Shown: piece by piece, positions 4,015 through 5,179 of the stretch
How positions within the stretch are numbered: position 1 is the first letter of the stretch
Layout: the number at the start of each line of letters is the position of its first letter
NCBI GenBank assembly: GCA_027074805.1
Contig: JALTCK010000134.1
Span: forward strand, 1-5,179
Origin: Thermococcus sp.
GTDB lineage: Archaea > Methanobacteriota_B > Thermococci > Thermococcales > Thermococcaceae
DNA length: 5,179 nt
Direction of reading: 5' to 3'
Program-made: the position numbers and the translations under genes
Notes under the pieces: generated by a model
What the model was told of the DNA's origin: nothing
Databases searched by the model: none
Seen by the model: the letters and a program-made list of their open reading frames with translations, nothing else

Positions 4015-5179
4015 GCACCTCTCCTTCATGTGAGCCGGCAGGATCTCCTTGAAGCCGGTGTACTTCCAGATTGCCCTCGGGAGCTTTACGACGCCTTCCT
4101 CGGTCTGGAAGTTTTCAAGTATCGCCACAATGGCCCTTGAAGTCGCTATGGCAGTCGAGTTGAGGGTGTGGACGAATTTCGGCTTCTCGTGGGTCTTGTC
4201 GCGGTAGCGGATGTTTAACCTTCTCGCCTGCCACTCAGTGCAGTTGCTCGCCGAAACGACTTCCCTGAACTTGCCCTGGCCCGCCATCCAGGCCTCGATG
4301 TCGTACTTCTTGGCCGCAACGTAGCCCAAGTCACCGGTGCAGATGTTGACCACCCTGTACGGGATTTCCAGGGCCTGGAATATCTCCTCGGCGTTCTGGA
4401 TGATCTTCTCGTGCCACTCCCAGCTCTCCTCTGGCCTCGAATAGACGAACTGCTCGACCTTGTGGAACTGGTGAACGCGGAATATTCCCTTCGTGTCCTT
4501 TCCAGCGGTGCCAGCCTCCTTCCTGAAGCACGGACTGATGCCGACGTAGAGGAGCGGCAGATCCTTGCCCTCTATTATCTCGTTGGCGTGCATTCCGGCA
4601 AGTGGGTGCTCGGCCGTCGGGATGAGGTAGAGGTCTTCACCCTCGACCTTGTAGATGACGTCCTCGAAGTCGCCGAAGCTGGTGACGCCCTCCTCAACAA
4701 AGCGGCGCACCATGTATGGCGGTATGACCGGGACGAAGCCCTTCTCGATGAGCCTGTCGATGGCGAAGCGGAGCAGAGCGAGGTCGAGTATGACCAGCTC
4801 GTTCATGAGGTAGTAGAACCTCGAACCGCTCACCTTCGCGGCTCTCTCAAGGTCCGCTCCGCGAAGGAGTTCGAGCATGTCAACGTGGAGCTTCGGCCTC
4901 CAGTCAAGAACCTCGTAGTCCATCTTCCCGAGGCTCTGCTCCTCAAAGCTCTCGAGGAAGCCCTCCCATACCTTAGCTTTGCCCCAGAACCTTATGGGGA
5001 CGTTCTCGGTGTCGTCTTTGCCTATGGGAACGCTCTCGTGGGTTATGTTCGGGAGGCGCCAGAGGTAGTAGTCAATCTTCTTCCTGAGTTCTTCCACCTC
5101 TTTCTCGAGGGCCTCGATTTGCTTCACTATCTCGTTGCTCCTCGCGAGCAAGTTATCTATCGGCTCTCCGGCCTTCTTG
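4003..5179 (-). CDS. serS: Seryl-tRNA synthetase (partial, N-terminus beyond window)
   Basis: SerRS activates serine with ATP and charges tRNA-Ser (and tRNA-Sec where present); it is a cytosolic class II homodimer. The window holds 391 C-terminal residues ending at TGA 4005-4003. The frame stays open to the right edge, starting KKAGEPIDNLLARSNEI, which in the family lies in the second helix of the tRNA-binding coiled coil; by recalled comparison with the 455-residue Pyrococcus enzyme about 64 residues are missing. Seen, numbered in the visible fragment: the rest of the coiled-coil arm (to about 40), LPNITHESVPIG (42-53), the motif 1 region ending FVPVIPPYMV (148-157), the serine-binding TAEHPLAGMHANE (188-200), motif 2 PCFRKEAGTAGKDTKGIFRVHQF (FRKE 218-221), and motif 3 NSTAIATSRAIVAILENFQ (340-358) with Arg348. 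This is the common bacterial/archaeal-type SerRS, not the rare methanogen form. The last residues contain a Cys pair (CCQD). The promoter lies outside the window. Confidence 0.97.
   Translation of the reverse strand, partial: KKAGEPIDNLLARSNEIVKQIEALEKEVEELRKKIDYYLWRLPNITHESVPIGKDDTENVPIRFWGKAKVWEGFLESFEEQSLGKMDYEVLDWRPKLHVDMLELLRGADLERAAKVSGSRFYYLMNELVILDLALLRFAIDRLIEKGFVPVIPPYMVRRFVEEGVTSFGDFEDVIYKVEGEDLYLIPTAEHPLAGMHANEIIEGKDLPLLYVGISPCFRKEAGTAGKDTKGIFRVHQFHKVEQFVYSRPEESWEWHEKIIQNAEEIFQALEIPYRVVNICTGDLGYVAAKKYDIEAWMAGQGKFREVVSASNCTEWQARRLNIRYRDKTHEKPKFVHTLNSTAIATSRAIVAILENFQTEEGVVKLPRAIWKYTGFKEILPAHMKERCCQD

Noticed and set aside
3984..4052. 22-codon ATG-started frame on the plus strand after the TTATAAA box
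   Set aside because: It has no SD and runs antisense into the serS 3' end; the peptide shows no feature. Too weak to call a small gene.
1..5179. CRISPR array, insertion sequence, tRNA or C/D-box guide RNA
   Set aside because: No regularly spaced repeats, no transposase or terminal inverted repeats, no T-loop GGTTCRANNCC with a matching acceptor stem, and no paired RTGATGA/CTGA boxes were found by reading both strands.

Overview
The window looks like ordinary chromosomal sequence from a hyperthermophilic archaeon of the Thermococcales, most likely Thermococcus (inference). Reasons: Shine-Dalgarno sites of the GGAGGTG type paired with archaeal TATA boxes (TTTAAA/TTATAAA-like), charged and Lys/Glu/Arg-rich proteins, very tight gene packing, a two-domain archaeal Sua5, and a SerRS with the archaeal/eukaryotic style of motif 3. 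No mobile element, CRISPR array, tRNA or rRNA was seen.

Layout: (1) 1-369 (+), C-terminal end of a GT4-type glycosyltransferase. (2) 408-1427 (+), Sua5/YrdC threonylcarbamoyl-AMP synthase, first step of tRNA t6A37 formation. (3) 1484-2656 (+), an all-helical TPR/SNAP-like protein of unknown function with its own promoter; its real start is probably a TTG at 1484, not the ATG at 1448. (4) 2658-3083 (-), a 141-residue protein whose pattern resembles the SecB chaperone fold; it meets the TPR gene tail to tail with one base between the stop codons. (5) 3167-3871 (+), a stand-alone nucleotidyltransferase of the Pol-beta superfamily, divergent from gene 4 across an 83-base spacer with a symmetric TATA element. 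(6) 3872-4002, a convergent spacer with terminator-like structures, two TATA-like boxes and a short direct repeat. (7) 4003-5179 (-), seryl-tRNA synthetase, lacking about 64 N-terminal residues beyond the window edge.

Two genes serve translation directly (sua5 and serS), but they are not in one transcription unit, so the neighbourhood is a mosaic of short units rather than a pathway cluster. The glycosyltransferase and sua5 could be co-transcribed (38-base gap). The TPR gene, the SecB-like gene and the nucleotidyltransferase each seem to have separate promoters.

No clear new multi-gene system was found. The points most worth a second look are the SecB-like protein in an archaeon, the perfect 17-base palindrome overlapping the TPR promoter, the one-base convergent junction with a hairpin inside coding sequence, the shared symmetric TATA box, and the promoter-like spacer before the serS 3' end.
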